From CAWEFA01 sp963851385 (GTDB taxonomy: Bacteria; Bacteroidota; Bacteroidia; Bacteroidales; DTGW01), in assembly GCA_963851385.1 (NCBI GenBank), contig CAWKPE010000012.1, positions 124,001 through 188,000 of the forward strand: DNA of 64,000 nt. Reading direction: 5' to 3'. Under the pieces are notes generated by a model. The model saw only the letters and a program-made list of their open reading frames with translations, was not told the DNA's origin and did not search any database. This document shows positions 38,014 to 47,725 of this stretch, one piece after another. Within the stretch, counting starts at the first letter, position 1. Every line of letters begins with the position of its first letter. Made by a program: the position numbers and the translations under genes.

Positions 38014-39000
38014 ATGATGAAAATAGGTGTAGATATTTTAGGAGGAGATTTTGCCCCTGAAGCTACTGTATTAGGAGCTATTCTGGCACAAAAAGAATTA
38101 CCAGTTGATACAAAATTGGTATTAATTGGTGATGAAGCTAAGATAAGATTAATTGCCGATCGAGAAAAATTTGATATGTCATTGTGGGAAATTGTCCATA
38201 CTACCGATTTTATTGGTATGGGGGAACATCCTGCTAAAGCCTATTCTCAGAAGTCGAATGCTTCTATACCTATAGGATTTAAGTTATTAAAATCAGGTGC
38301 AATAAATGGTTTTGCAAGTGCAGGAAGCACAGGTGCAATGATGGTAGGAGCGATGATGGTAATCAAATTAATTCCGGGAATAATCAGACCAGCTATTGCA
38401 ACAATAATGGCTTCTGATACTTCAGCCCATCTGTGATACTTGATGCTGGAATTAATCCTGATGCACGTCCGGATTGCCTGGTTCAATATGGAATATTAGG
38501 ATCGCTATATGCTAAACATGTTTTTAACATTGAAAATCCTAGAGTTGCATTACTGAATATTGGGTCTGAAGAAGAAAAAGGCAATCTTTTAACTAAAGCT
38601 GCATATCCTTTATTTAAAGAATCAAATGCTTTCAATTTTGTTGGAAATATTGAAGGACATGATATTTTTTCAAAAGATAAAGTCGATGTTATAGTTTGCG
38701 ATGGTTTTGTAGGAAATATTGTTCTTAAAGAAGCTGAAGCATTTTATCATTTGATTAAAAAAAGAAAAATAGATGATTCCATTTTTTGATCAGTTTAACT
38801 TCGAAATATATGGAGGTACTCCAATTCTTGGTATAAATTCAGCTGCTATTATTGGTCATGGAATTTCAAATGATAAAGCAATTAAAAACATGATTTTGCA
38901 TACATGCCATTTTGTAAAGGCTGGCTTAATGGACAAAATAAAAGAAGCATTTAAACAAGAAGGAATAATAGACAAAATAAAAGAAGCATTTAAACAATGA
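38014..39000 (+). CDS. plsX: Phosphate acyltransferase PlsX; interrupted by two frame disruptions
   Basis: PlsX converts acyl-ACP to acyl-phosphate for phospholipid synthesis. Three consecutive pieces in different frames make one protein: GVDILGGDFAPEATVLGAI to ATIMASDTSAHL, then VILDAGINPDARPDCLVQYG to FYHLIKKRKIDDSIF, then DQFNFEIYGGTPILGINSAA to the end. The first break (near 38427, CCC) needs one added base. The second (near 38785) is one extra T in a run of six. PlsX is expected to be needed for growth, and fabH right behind is intact, so sequence errors are the likely cause. The C-terminus carries a short tandem duplication (see 38932-38997). The stop overlaps the fabH start (ATGA). Confidence 0.9.
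38932..38997 (+). repeat. Tandem duplication at the 3' end of plsX
   Basis: A 27-base segment (GACAAAATAAAAGAAGCATT plus TAAACAA) occurs at 38932-38958 and again, identical, at 38971-38997: a 39-base period with about 1.7 copies. It encodes DKIKEAFKQ twice at the PlsX C-terminus. Identity implies a recent slippage-type duplication or an assembly effect. Confidence 0.85.
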
Positions 39001-39995
39001 CAAAAATTAGAGCAGCTATTACCGGTATTGGAGCTTATGTTCCTGATTATATTTTGAATAATGAAGAATTGAGCCGGATGGTAGATACTTCTGATGAATG
39101 GATAATGCAGCGAATTGGAATTAAGGAAAGGAGAATTTTAAAAGGTGAAGGTAAAGGTGCATCTGATATGGGTGCTGAGGCCGTCAGACAACTTTTTAAA
39201 AAAACTGGTCTTAAACCTGAAGAAGTTGACCTTGTTATATGTGCTACTATTACTGGAGACCATCCATTTCCTGCAACAGCAAATATTATTAGTGACAAAG
39301 TAGGGATTACGAAAGCATGGAGCTTTGATATTTCAGCAGCTTGTTCCGGCTTTATTTATGCATTGGAGATAGCAGCTAAATTTGTTGAATCCGGGGAATA
39401 TAAAAAAGTAATAGTTGTCGCTCCTGAAAAAATGTCTTCAATAACAGACTATAGCGACAGAACAACTTGTCCTCTTTTTGGTGATGCAGCGGCAGCAGTT
39501 CTTTTAGAGCCAACAAATGAGAAAGTAGGTTTAATAGATTATATTCTTAAAACAGATGGATCAGGTCGCCAATATCTTCATATGAAAGCAGGTGGTTCAG
39601 TAAGACCACCATCCCATGATACTATTGCCAATAAAGAACATTTTGTATATCAAGAAGGACAAACTGTATTTAAATATGCAGTATCCAAAATGGCTGATGT
39701 TTCAGTTGAAATTATGAAGCGTAATAATTTGACTTCTGATGATATCTCATGGTTAGTTCCACATCAGGCAAATATGAGAATTATTGAGGCAACAGCTCGT
39801 CGGATGGGACTTGATAACAAGAAAGTAATGATTAATATCCAAAGATACGGAAACACAACAGCAGCTACTATTCCACTTTGTCTTTGTGAATGGGAAAAGC
39901 TGCTAAAAAAAGGTGACAATATAATTCTTGCTGCTTTCGGTGGTGGATTTACCTGGGGTGCTATTTTTTTGAAATGGGCGTACAATTCAAAATAA
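38997..39995 (+). CDS. fabH: 3-oxoacyl-ACP synthase III, FabH
   Basis: 332 residues, full length. Catalytic Cys is in SAACSGFIYAL, the His in VPHQANMRI and the Asn in the RYGNTTAATIP loop. FabH starts fatty acid synthesis by condensing acetyl- or branched acyl-CoA with malonyl-ACP. Its start overlaps the plsX stop by the ATGA arrangement, so the two are translationally coupled. Primer specificity cannot be told from sequence here. Confidence 0.96.
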   Translation: MTKIRAAITGIGAYVPDYILNNEELSRMVDTSDEWIMQRIGIKERRILKGEGKGASDMGAEAVRQLFKKTGLKPEEVDLVICATITGDHPFPATANIISDKVGITKAWSFDISAACSGFIYALEIAAKFVESGEYKKVIVVAPEKMSSITDYSDRTTCPLFGDAAAAVLLEPTNEKVGLIDYILKTDGSGRQYLHMKAGGSVRPPSHDTIANKEHFVYQEGQTVFKYAVSKMADVSVEIMKRNNLTSDDISWLVPHQANMRIIEATARRMGLDNKKVMINIQRYGNTTAATIPLCLCEWEKLLKKGDNIILAAFGGGFTWGAIFLKWAYNSK

Positions 39996-40363
39996 AATAA
40001 TCAATATCTAACGTATTTGCATTTATTTAACCAGTAAATCAAAGTACAAATTTGTTAAAGACAAACATAAGTACGATTGAGATTTATCAAATTTCATATA
40101 TCTTTACGATGTGCACATCATAATTTATTTTTGTCAGAATAATGAAATTGGGTTTAAATAAATTTTCTATTAAATTTTCAAAATTATATTTACATTTTTT
40201 TTAATTAAGAATTTTCTTTTTCAAACATTTTCTATATTTGTTGATATTGCTGGGAAATATTTTGTAGAATAATGAGTTTATAAATATGCTTTATATGCAA
40301 CTTTTTACTGTAATATTATTTAAACTTGATAAAGGTTTTAGCATAATTTAAAAAATTAAAATC
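39996..40363. other. Gene-free stretch between fabH and the bactofilin gene
   Basis: About 370 AT-rich bases. It holds a perfect 12-base palindrome GATGTGCACATC (40108-40119), a possible dimeric regulator site, and a TATATTTG (40233-40240) that fits the -7 consensus for the downstream gene but without a clear -33 element. No coding or RNA gene seen. Confidence 0.4.
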
Positions 40364-40759
40364 ATGGCAAAAGGAAATGAAGACTTTGATTCAACTGCTA
40401 TAAATTTACTGGGCGCTGGCACTACTATTAATGGTGATATCAATTCAAATGGAGATATCCGGATAAATGGAACTTTGACAGGTAATATTTCTACTAAAGG
40501 AAGAGTAATTATTGGTGATACAGGAAAAATTAAAGGTGAAATTAACTGCAAAAATGCCGATATTTTAGGGCATGTTGAAGGTAAATTAATCGCTTCTGAA
40601 TCATTGTCACTTAAGTCCACTGCGTCTGTAATTGGTGATATTACTATTGGAAGAATAGCAATTGAACCTGGATGCAAATTTGATGGTACTTGTAAAATGA
40701 ATGATTCAAATTCATTCATTAACGATAATAAGATAGATAAAAAAACAGATGTCAAATAG
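40364..40759 (+). CDS. Bactofilin family cytoskeletal protein
   Basis: 131 residues. A short N-terminal tail precedes the beta-helix core with regular hydrophobic repeats (NLLGAGTTINGDINSNGDIRI-type turns, GRVIIGDTGKIKGEI, ADILGHVEGKL, SASVIGDITIG), as in bactofilins, which polymerise without nucleotide near the membrane. The C-terminus is polar. Its last 11 bases overlap the start of atpZ, linking it to the ATP synthase operon, a gene order also seen in other Bacteroidota. Confidence 0.92.
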   Translation: MAKGNEDFDSTAINLLGAGTTINGDINSNGDIRINGTLTGNISTKGRVIIGDTGKIKGEINCKNADILGHVEGKLIASESLSLKSTASVIGDITIGRIAIEPGCKFDGTCKMNDSNSFINDNKIDKKTDVK

Positions 40760-40967
40760 CAATGATAATTGGATAAGAAACTATGGACGCTATTCTTCTA
40801 TTGCTTTTCAAATGATAGTAATAGTATTAGGCGGTGTTTTTCTTGGCTATAAAATTGACAAGTGGGTATTTAATGAATAAACATTATTTTTTTAATTATT
40901 TTTAGCTTTGTTTCTGGATTTTTTAGCTTTGTATTTTGCTTTTCGTGATTTATTGAAATCTAAATAA
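40749..40967 (+). CDS. atpZ: AtpZ/AtpI-type small membrane protein of the ATP synthase operon; two compensating frame disruptions
   Basis: The frame from ATG 40749 reads MSNSNDNWIRNYGRYSS then the helix IAFQMIVIVLGGVFLGYKIDKW and stops early at a TAA after VFNE. A second helix follows in another frame (NIIFLIIFSFVSGFF) and the end returns to the first frame (ALYFAFRDLLKSK). A lost base near 40877 and an extra T in a run near 40917 explain this. The restored product is about 72 residues with two membrane helices, typical of AtpZ, which helps ATP synthase assembly. It overlaps the bactofilin gene by 11 bases. Moderately sure, since it rests on repairing two breaks. Confidence 0.65.
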
Positions 40968-40991
40968 TTATTTTGCAATAATATATTTATT

Positions 40992-41388
40992 ATGCATTAA
41001 TAAGCATACCCCGGGTTATTTTCTGGGCATTTTTTTGTTAGCTATTTCCTTAGCTATCCCCGGATTATTAATCTTTAAATACTTTGAATTAAACATTTGC
41101 TTAAAGTATTTTTTTTCTATCCTAATATTTTTCTTAATTACTAATTCTATTTTTCATTTTTTTCTAATTATACTTTTCAAAAAAAATCCAAATAATTTTT
41201 TACAAATATTTTTATTATTTACTATTATAAAAATCCTAGTATATATGTCTTTTTTGATAATATTTTTACTTAATGTAAAGGATGGAGTAAAGTGCTACTT
41301 ATTATCATTTCTTGTAATATATCTAGGATTTACAATATATGAAGTTATCATGTTAAGTGGGTTTTTAAAAAATAAAAAAGTGAAATAA
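40992..41388 (+). CDS. AtpI-like four-helix membrane protein ahead of atpB; probable frame disruption near the start
   Basis: About 131 residues once repaired. From 41035 the frame is intact and encodes four hydrophobic helices with a short basic tail (LKNKKVK). Coding-like sequence extends further upstream (INKHTPGYFLGIFLLAISLA) to an ATG at 40992 if one extra C at about 40995 is removed; otherwise a TTG at 41035 would be the start. A small helical protein of this kind commonly stands between atpZ and atpB in Bacteroidota. Function unproven; probably ATP synthase assembly. Confidence 0.6.
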
Positions 41389-41462
41389 TTATTTAGATAA
41401 ATTATTCATAACTTTAAGTTAATTTTAATTACTAAATTCGATATGCGATAAAGGCTGAATAT

Positions 41463-42587
41463 ATGCGAACACATATATATTTGAAATTAATTTACGTCTT
41501 TATTATTTCATGCCTTATGACATCTTGTCAAGTTATTAAGGCACAAAAAAATGACTCTATTGGACAAAAGTCAATTAATGTTAAAGAAAATAAATTTGCA
41601 CCTGGTGAGTTTATGCTTGAACATATTACTGATAAGCATGAATGGCATATTATTACGATAGGGAAAATGCAAATTTCAATTCCACTACCAGTAATTCTCT
41701 ATAGTAAAGTATCTGGATGGAACTTATTTTTTTCATCAAAATTTCACAATGGAAAAAAGGTTTATAATAATTTCGAAATAGCAGAAAATGGCCCTAATAA
41801 AGGTAAAATAGTTGAAAAATTTGGCGATACAGAACTAATCCCTTTAGATTTGTCTATTACTAAAGTTGTATTTTCATTATTAATAAGTTCAATTTTAATT
41901 TTAATTATTTTTATATCTATTGCAAAAAAATACCAAACTAATCCTAATAAACCACCTAAAGGATTGCAATCTGCATTAGAACCAATGATCCTTTTTGTAA
42001 GAGATGATATTGCAAAACCTTCAATAGGAGAGAAAAATTACGAGCGTTTTACTCCTTATCTATTGACATTGTTTTTCTTTATTTGGTTTAACAATATGTT
42101 AGGTTTGATACCTATATTCCCTGGTGGAGCCAATGTAACAGGTAATATTGCAGTTACAATGGTAATGGCTGTTTTTACTTTTATTATCACTACTTTTAGT
42201 GCAAATAAGCATTATTGGCAGGAAATATATAATGCACCGGGTGTGCCATGGTGGTTAAAATTTCCAATTCCTTTGTTACCTTTGATTGAGTTGATGGGCA
42301 TATTTTTAAAACCTATAGTTCTTACAGTTCGTCTTTTTGCAAATATGATGGCTGGGCATTTAGTAGCTTTGGCTTTTGTGAGTTTGATTTTTATATTTGC
42401 TGCAATTAATCCATATATTGGAGTTGGAGTATCTTTTTTTTCAGGAATTTTTAGTGTTTTTATGATGTTACTTGAATTGTTAGTAGCATTAATTCAGGCT
42501 TATGTATTTACACTTCTTTCAGCAATTTATTTTGGTTTAGCCACTGCAGAACCTCATAATACTGAAAAGACACCATTGATTTTTTAA
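41463..42587 (+). CDS. atpB: F-type ATP synthase subunit a, AtpB, with long N-terminal extension
   Basis: 374 residues. The C-terminal ~230 residues are the membrane subunit a, with the essential Arg in VLTVRLFANMMAGH and the following helices. The first ~130 residues form an exported extension typical of Bacteroidota; it opens with a signal-like helix ending LMTSCQ, which fits a lipoprotein box, so the N-terminus might be lipidated. Part of the + strand operon atpZ, atpI-like, atpBEFHAG. The extension function is unknown. Confidence 0.95.
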   Translation: MRTHIYLKLIYVFIISCLMTSCQVIKAQKNDSIGQKSINVKENKFAPGEFMLEHITDKHEWHIITIGKMQISIPLPVILYSKVSGWNLFFSSKFHNGKKVYNNFEIAENGPNKGKIVEKFGDTELIPLDLSITKVVFSLLISSILILIIFISIAKKYQTNPNKPPKGLQSALEPMILFVRDDIAKPSIGEKNYERFTPYLLTLFFFIWFNNMLGLIPIFPGGANVTGNIAVTMVMAVFTFIITTFSANKHYWQEIYNAPGVPWWLKFPIPLLPLIELMGIFLKPIVLTVRLFANMMAGHLVALAFVSLIFIFAAINPYIGVGVSFFSGIFSVFMMLLELLVALIQAYVFTLLSAIYFGLATAEPHNTEKTPLIF

Positions 42588-42602
42588 TTAAAATAAATAG
42601 TT

Positions 42603-42857
42603 ATGTTGACAATCTTATTAGTTTTATTACAAGCGACAGCAGGTGTAGCTAAATTAGGTGCCGGCCTTGGAGCAGGTTTGGCAGCAATTGGAGCTGGTTT
42701 GGGTATTGGCCTTATTGGCGGTAATTTTATGGAAGCAATAGCCCGTCAACCTGAAGCAGTAGGAGATTTTCGTTCTAACATGATTATCGCTGCTGCATTA
42801 ATCGAAGGAGTGGCCTTTTTCGCTATTATTGTTTGCTTGCTTATTTTATTCCTTTAA
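42603..42857 (+). CDS. atpE: F-type ATP synthase subunit c, AtpE
   Basis: 84 residues, two helices. The first is Gly/Ala-rich (GAGLGAGLAAIGAGLGIGLIGG) and the loop is ARQPEA. The second bears the ion-carrying Glu in AALIEGVAFF. The residue after that Glu is Gly and not Ser/Thr, and the Gln of Na+-type rings is not seen in helix 1, so the ring is probably proton-coupled. It begins 15 bases after atpB. Confidence 0.96.
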   Translation: MLTILLVLLQATAGVAKLGAGLGAGLAAIGAGLGIGLIGGNFMEAIARQPEAVGDFRSNMIIAAALIEGVAFFAIIVCLLILFL

Positions 42858-42966
42858 GGATTTCAATTTACAAATGGCGATTGGCCATTTTATAAGAAAT
42901 CATATAGATTCTTTGCCAATTAGCTGGGGATTTACATAAGGAAATTTTAAAATTAATAATATTTTT

Positions 42967-43458
42967 ATGGAACTGGTGAGCCCAAATGTGGGAACAATAT
43001 TTTGGATGCTTATTTTCTTTAGTATTGTTTTATTGATATTAAAAAAATATGCGTGGCGGCCTATTCTAAATACGCTTAGAAGTAGGGAAAAGACTATTGA
43101 AGATGCCTTGCAAAGTGCTGAGCATGCAAAAGAAGAAATTATCAAGTTAAAAACTGACAATGAAAAAATATTAGCCGAAGCTCGAAAGGAGCGCGATAAT
43201 TTGATGAAAGAAGCTAGAATAATGAAAGATAAAATTATTCAGGATGCTCAGGAACAAGCTCAGCAAGAAGGTAAAAAAATTATTGAAGGCGCCAGACTTA
43301 GTATCGAAAACGAGAAAAAAAGTGCAATTAATGAAATTAAGACACAAATTGCACTTTTATCCATTTCTATAGCAGAAAAAATAATTCGCGAAAAACTCAA
43401 TGAAAGTAAACATAGGGAACTTATTGATGATTTATTAAAAAATTCAAAGTTGAGTTAG
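42967..43458 (+). CDS. atpF: F-type ATP synthase subunit b, AtpF
   Basis: 163 residues. One N-terminal membrane helix (IFWMLIFFSIVLLILKKYAW, with the usual RPIL after it) followed by a long charged coiled coil, as in the peripheral stalk b subunit. Placed between atpE and atpH in standard order. Confidence 0.95.
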   Translation: MELVSPNVGTIFWMLIFFSIVLLILKKYAWRPILNTLRSREKTIEDALQSAEHAKEEIIKLKTDNEKILAEARKERDNLMKEARIMKDKIIQDAQEQAQQEGKKIIEGARLSIENEKKSAINEIKTQIALLSISIAEKIIREKLNESKHRELIDDLLKNSKLS

Positions 43459-43473
43459 CAAATTAATCAAATT

Positions 43474-44026
43474 ATGAACGAGAGTATTATTTCTGTGCGT
43501 TACACGAAAGCTCTTTTTTTATTAGCTAAAGAAAAGGAGTTGCTTGATATTGTCAAGAACGATATGGAGACGGTTTTTAACGTGATGAATGATAGCGATG
43601 AACTGCAGAATATATTTCAGAATCCAGTTTTAAAACCAACTAAAAAACAGGAAATCATTAAACAAGTTTTTACTTCATTCAATGGATTAACATTGTCGTT
43701 TATTAATTTACTTATTAAAAATAGAAGAGAGAATCATCTTTTTGATATTTCGCGGAATTTTCTTGATAGATATAAGCAAAATAAAGGGATTGAGACTGCA
43801 TTATTTACTACAGCTACAAACATGGATTTAAAAATGATTGAAAAAGTAAAGGATTTTATTAAAACTTCATCTCAAAACCGATATTGAACTTACAAATAAA
43901 ATCGATCAAAATATTATTGCTGGATTTGTAATAAGAGTGGGAGACAGGCAATATGATTCCAGCGTTAAATCAAATTTAAACAAAATAAAGAAAAAGTTAT
44001 TAAATACTTCGATTGACTTAAATTGA
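43474..44026 (+). CDS. atpH: F-type ATP synthase subunit delta, AtpH; one frame disruption
   Basis: The first frame gives SVRYTKALFLLAKEKELL through FIKTSSQNRY and stops at 43887. One base later the delta-family C-terminus continues (KTDIELTNKIDQNIIAGFVIRVGD ... SSVKSNLNKI) to a TGA at 44026. One extra base near 43873 explains it, restoring about 183 residues, the normal length. The family's conserved IGGFVIRV-type strand is in the second part. Sequence error is likely since the subunit is needed for a working enzyme. Confidence 0.88.
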
Positions 44027-44114
44027 TAATATTGTTCATATTCAAATTTAAAAATTGAAGTTTTCAATACTAAATATTGTTATATATCTTAATTAATGAT
44101 AATTCGATAAAACT

Positions 44115-45699
44115 ATGGCATATATTAAACCATCGGAAATATCAGGCATACTGCAAAAAGCGATTGAAGGAATAACTTCTGCTTCGGAAGTCGAAGAAGT
44201 TGGAACAGTTTTACAAGTTGGTGACGGAATTGCTCGAATTTATGGACTTTCAAATGTTCAATCAAATGAATTAATCGAATTTGAAAATGGTATAAAAGGA
44301 ATAGTACTTAATCTGGAAGAAGATAATGTAGGAGCAGTTCTTTTAGGTTCGTCAGATGAAATTAAAGAAGGTGATACTGTAAAACGCACCAAATTAATTG
44401 CATCTATTAATGTTGGTGAAGGTATGTTAGGTCGTATTATCAACACTATTGGAGAACCCATTGATGGAAAAGGTCCAATTACAGGTAAAACATTTGAAAT
44501 GCCTTTAGAACGAAAAGCTCCAGGAGTAATATTCAGGCAACCTGTAAAAGAACCATTGCAGACTGGAATAAAAGCTATTGATGCGATGATTCCAATTGGC
44601 AGAGGACAGAGAGAATTAATTATAGGAGATCGTCAAACTGGTAAAACTTCTATTTGCATTGATACAATTATAAATCAAAAAGAATTTTACGATAAAGGAC
44701 AACCCGTTTATTGTATTTATGTTGCAATTGGACAGAAAGGTTCAACAGTTGCTAATATAGCTAAAACACTTGAAAAGTATGGAGCAATGAAATATACGGT
44801 TATTGTTGCAGCAACTGCAGCTTATCCAGCTGCAATGCAATTTTATGCCCCGTTTGCTGGTTGTGCAATTGGTGAATATTTTCGGGATACTGGACGTCCG
44901 GCATTAATAATTTATGATGATCTTTCAAAACAAGCTGTTTCCTATCGCGAAGTATCATTACTTCTTCGTCGTCCTCCTGGAAGGGAAGCTTATCCAGGAG
45001 ATGTATTTTATCTCCATTCAAGATTACTTGAAAGAGCAGCCAAAATTATTGAATCGGATGAAGTAGCTGCTCAAATGAATGATCTTCCTAGCAAGTATTA
45101 AACCACTTGTAAAAGGTGGTGGATCATTAACTGCTTTACCTATTATTGAAACGCAAGCAGGAGATGTATCTGCATATATACCAACTAACGTAATTTCAAT
45201 TACTGATGGTCAGATATTTTTGGAAAGTAATCTTTTTAATTCAGGTGTTCGCCCAGCTATTAATGTTGGTATTTCGGTTTCGCGTGTTGGAAGTAATGCA
45301 CAAGTTAAATCTATGAAGAAAGTTGCTGGTACTCTTAAACTCGATCAAGCTCAATATCGCGAACTGGAGGCATTTTCTAAATTCGGTTCAGATCTTGATT
45401 CTGCTACTCTAGCAGTGCTTGATAAAGGTTCTAAAAATGTTGAGATATTAAAACAAGGATTGCATAATCCAATGTCCGTTGAAAAACAAATAGCCATAAT
45501 ATATTGTGGAACTAAAGGATTGTTAAAGTCCATTCCAATTTCAAAAGTTAGAGAATTTGAAATTGAATATTTGCAATATTTGGAGGTTAAACATCCAGAA
45601 ATATTACAACAATTGAAAGAAGGAATTCTTAATGATGAAATTACATCTGCTCTAGAGAAAAATTCAAATGAACTATTAGAAAAATATAAAACAAAATAG
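44115..45699 (+). CDS. atpA: F-type ATP synthase subunit alpha, AtpA; one frame disruption
   Basis: The first frame runs to MNDLPSKY and stops at 45101. The protein continues one base off as SIKPLVKGGGSLTALPIIETQ, so a single extra A at about 45090 is the cause. The restored chain is about 527 residues, normal length. Motifs: Walker A GDRQTGKTSI, IYVAIGQKGS, DDLSKQAVSYREVSLLLRRPPGREAYPGD, and the C-terminal helical domain. The alpha subunit is indispensable for the synthase, so this is most likely a sequencing error. Confidence 0.93.
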
Positions 45700-45772
45700 C
45701 GCTTGAATAAAAAATATTTAATGAAAATATACCTGACATACCTAATTAGATCTGAAGTAAATACTTGAAATA

Positions 45773-46654
45773 ATGGCAAATTTAAAAGAGATACGAGTAC
45801 GAATATCTTCAGTCACTAATACAAGGCAAATTACTAGTGCCATGAAAATGGTTTCTGCAGCCAAATTGAAAAAGGCACAGGATTCTATTATACAATTACG
45901 ACCATATGCTCAAAAATTAAGTGAAATATTAATAAATATAAGTAGTAGTTTAGATGTTGGTGACGAAAATATTTATGGTAAGGAAGTACCAGTAGAAAAT
46001 GTTTTAATAGTGCTTGTTACTTCTAATAGAGGAATGTGCGGCGCTTTTAATTCTAATGTAATCAAGTATGCTATTGGTACAGCTTTTTTAAGTTATGAAA
46101 AATTATTGAAACAAGATCATGTAAAGTTCATATGCATTGGGAAGAAAGGAAGAGACTATTTAAAAAATAAAAATTTTCAAATAATTAAAACTTATAATGA
46201 AATTCTTGATAAACCTTCATTTGATAAAGTAATTCCAATTGCAGAAGAAATTATGCAATTATTTATAACAGGGCAATATAATAGGATTTTATTGTTTTAT
46301 AATAAGTTTAAAAATGCTGCTGTACAACAAATAACTGAGGAACAATTTCTGCCTGTCCCAAAACGTGAAAAAGAGGATGATAAAGAATTAAATGCTGATT
46401 ATATTTTTGAACCTTCAAAAGAATTTATACTTAAGGAGCTTATACCCAGGTCATTGAAAGTAGAGTTTTTTAAAGCCATTCTTGATTCACTAGCATCAGA
46501 GCATGGAGCAAGAATGACAGCAATGCATAAAGCAACTGATAATGCTACTGATCTAATACGTCAATTAGCACTTAATTATAATAAAGCACGTCAGGCAGCA
46601 ATTACAAGTGAGATATTGGAAATTGTTGGTGGAGCTGAATCATTAAGAGGATAA
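45773..46654 (+). CDS. atpG: F-type ATP synthase subunit gamma, AtpG
   Basis: 293 residues, intact. N-terminal helix KEIRVRISSVTNTRQITSAMKMV and C-terminal helix SEHGARMTAMHKATDNA ... YNKARQAAITSEILEIVGGAE form the rotor coiled coil. It ends the operon; atpD and atpC, which complete F1, are not in this window and must be elsewhere, as in many Bacteroidota. Confidence 0.96.
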   Translation: MANLKEIRVRISSVTNTRQITSAMKMVSAAKLKKAQDSIIQLRPYAQKLSEILINISSSLDVGDENIYGKEVPVENVLIVLVTSNRGMCGAFNSNVIKYAIGTAFLSYEKLLKQDHVKFICIGKKGRDYLKNKNFQIIKTYNEILDKPSFDKVIPIAEEIMQLFITGQYNRILLFYNKFKNAAVQQITEEQFLPVPKREKEDDKELNADYIFEPSKEFILKELIPRSLKVEFFKAILDSLASEHGARMTAMHKATDNATDLIRQLALNYNKARQAAITSEILEIVGGAESLRG

Positions 46655-46682
46655 AGAATATCTTATATCAAAAAAGTAAATT

Positions 46683-46718
46683 ATCCACTTGCTTTGAAAG
46701 TTGGTGGATTTTTATTTT
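46683..46718 (+). terminator. Probable intrinsic terminator of the ATP synthase operon
   Basis: ATCCAC pairs with GTGGAT across an imperfect inner stem and is followed by TTTTTATTTT, 28 bases after the atpG stop. The stem is short, so the call is moderate. Confidence 0.5.
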
Positions 46719-46769
46719 ATGATTATATCGAATTGAATATTTTTTAATACATACGTAATTTAAGGTCCC

Positions 46770-47670
46770 TTAAATAAAAAACAATGCAATGCCTAAAACA
46801 CTCAAAATAGCTCCAATAATTTCCTTTGAAGTAATTTTTTGTTTGAAAAGAAAAACAGATGGTGGAATAAATAAGTATAGGCACAATTGCCATAATTGTA
46901 GAAGCTACTCCAGTATTACTTGCATGTTGAATTGAAAAAAGAGATAATGACACTCCAATGAATGGTCCAAAAAATGACCCGATAATGATACCTTTCAAGC
47001 CTTCTCTATTTCGAAATGCTGGAAGAATACTGTTTATTCTTTTCATTATTAGAAATATTACAATGAATCCAAAAATTCCAGCAATTATTCTTATTTGCGA
47101 GGCCGCAAATGCATTATAATTGCGCATGCCTATCTTGCTAAGCACTAAACCAGATGATTGCCCAATTGCCCCTCCAAATGCAAATAAAATTCCTTTTACA
47201 GATTTAGCTGAAAATTTCTTTGAATCTTTTTCTTTATGTACATTGATAGCAAATATTATACCTGCAATTGTAAGACACATGCCAAAGAAACTAAATAATG
47301 CGAGCTTTTCATTCAATACAAACCAACCAATTGAAGCTGTTAGAGGAGGAACCAGTGTCATAATTAACATTGAAAATCGTGAACCTATGTACATAAATGA
47401 CTTGAGTAAAAACAAATCGCCAATCACAAAACCGACGATACCGGATAAAGTGAGCCATATCCATTGATGACTTCCTGCATCCGTAGGCAATGCATAATTA
47501 CGAGTAAATAGATTGAAAAGAGTGAGATAAATGAGTGCTAATGGTAGTCTAATCAAATTAACATTTAAAGAGCCAACGCGATTTGCTGCATATTCAAATG
47601 CAAGGGCAGTGATTGTCCATACTATAGCTACTCCGAATGCAGCTAATTCACCAATATGTGTCGCTATCAT
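46770..47670 (-). CDS. EamA/DMT-family transporter; one frame disruption near the C-terminus
   Basis: About 299 residues after repair, ten hydrophobic helices in two EamA repeats. In the first frame the last ~50 residues turn non-hydrophobic. Removing one extra T near 46870 (coding-strand CTTATTTATT for CTTATTATT) restores the expected last helix (GAILSVLGIALFFI) and a stop at 46770. Substrate unknown: family members move amino acids, nucleotides or other metabolites. It is the only transporter of this type in the window and stands alone, 55 bases after rnpA. Confidence 0.82.
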
Positions 47671-47725
47671 AACAAATGAGCTATAAATATTTTATTCTCT
47701 TGCTGATTATATTAGCTTTTAAAAA

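Noticed and set aside
38014..46654. Programmed frameshifting as an explanation for the broken plsX and atp genes
   Set aside because: The breaks differ in direction and context, with no shared slippery heptamer and no downstream structure seen; scattered sequencing indels fit better.
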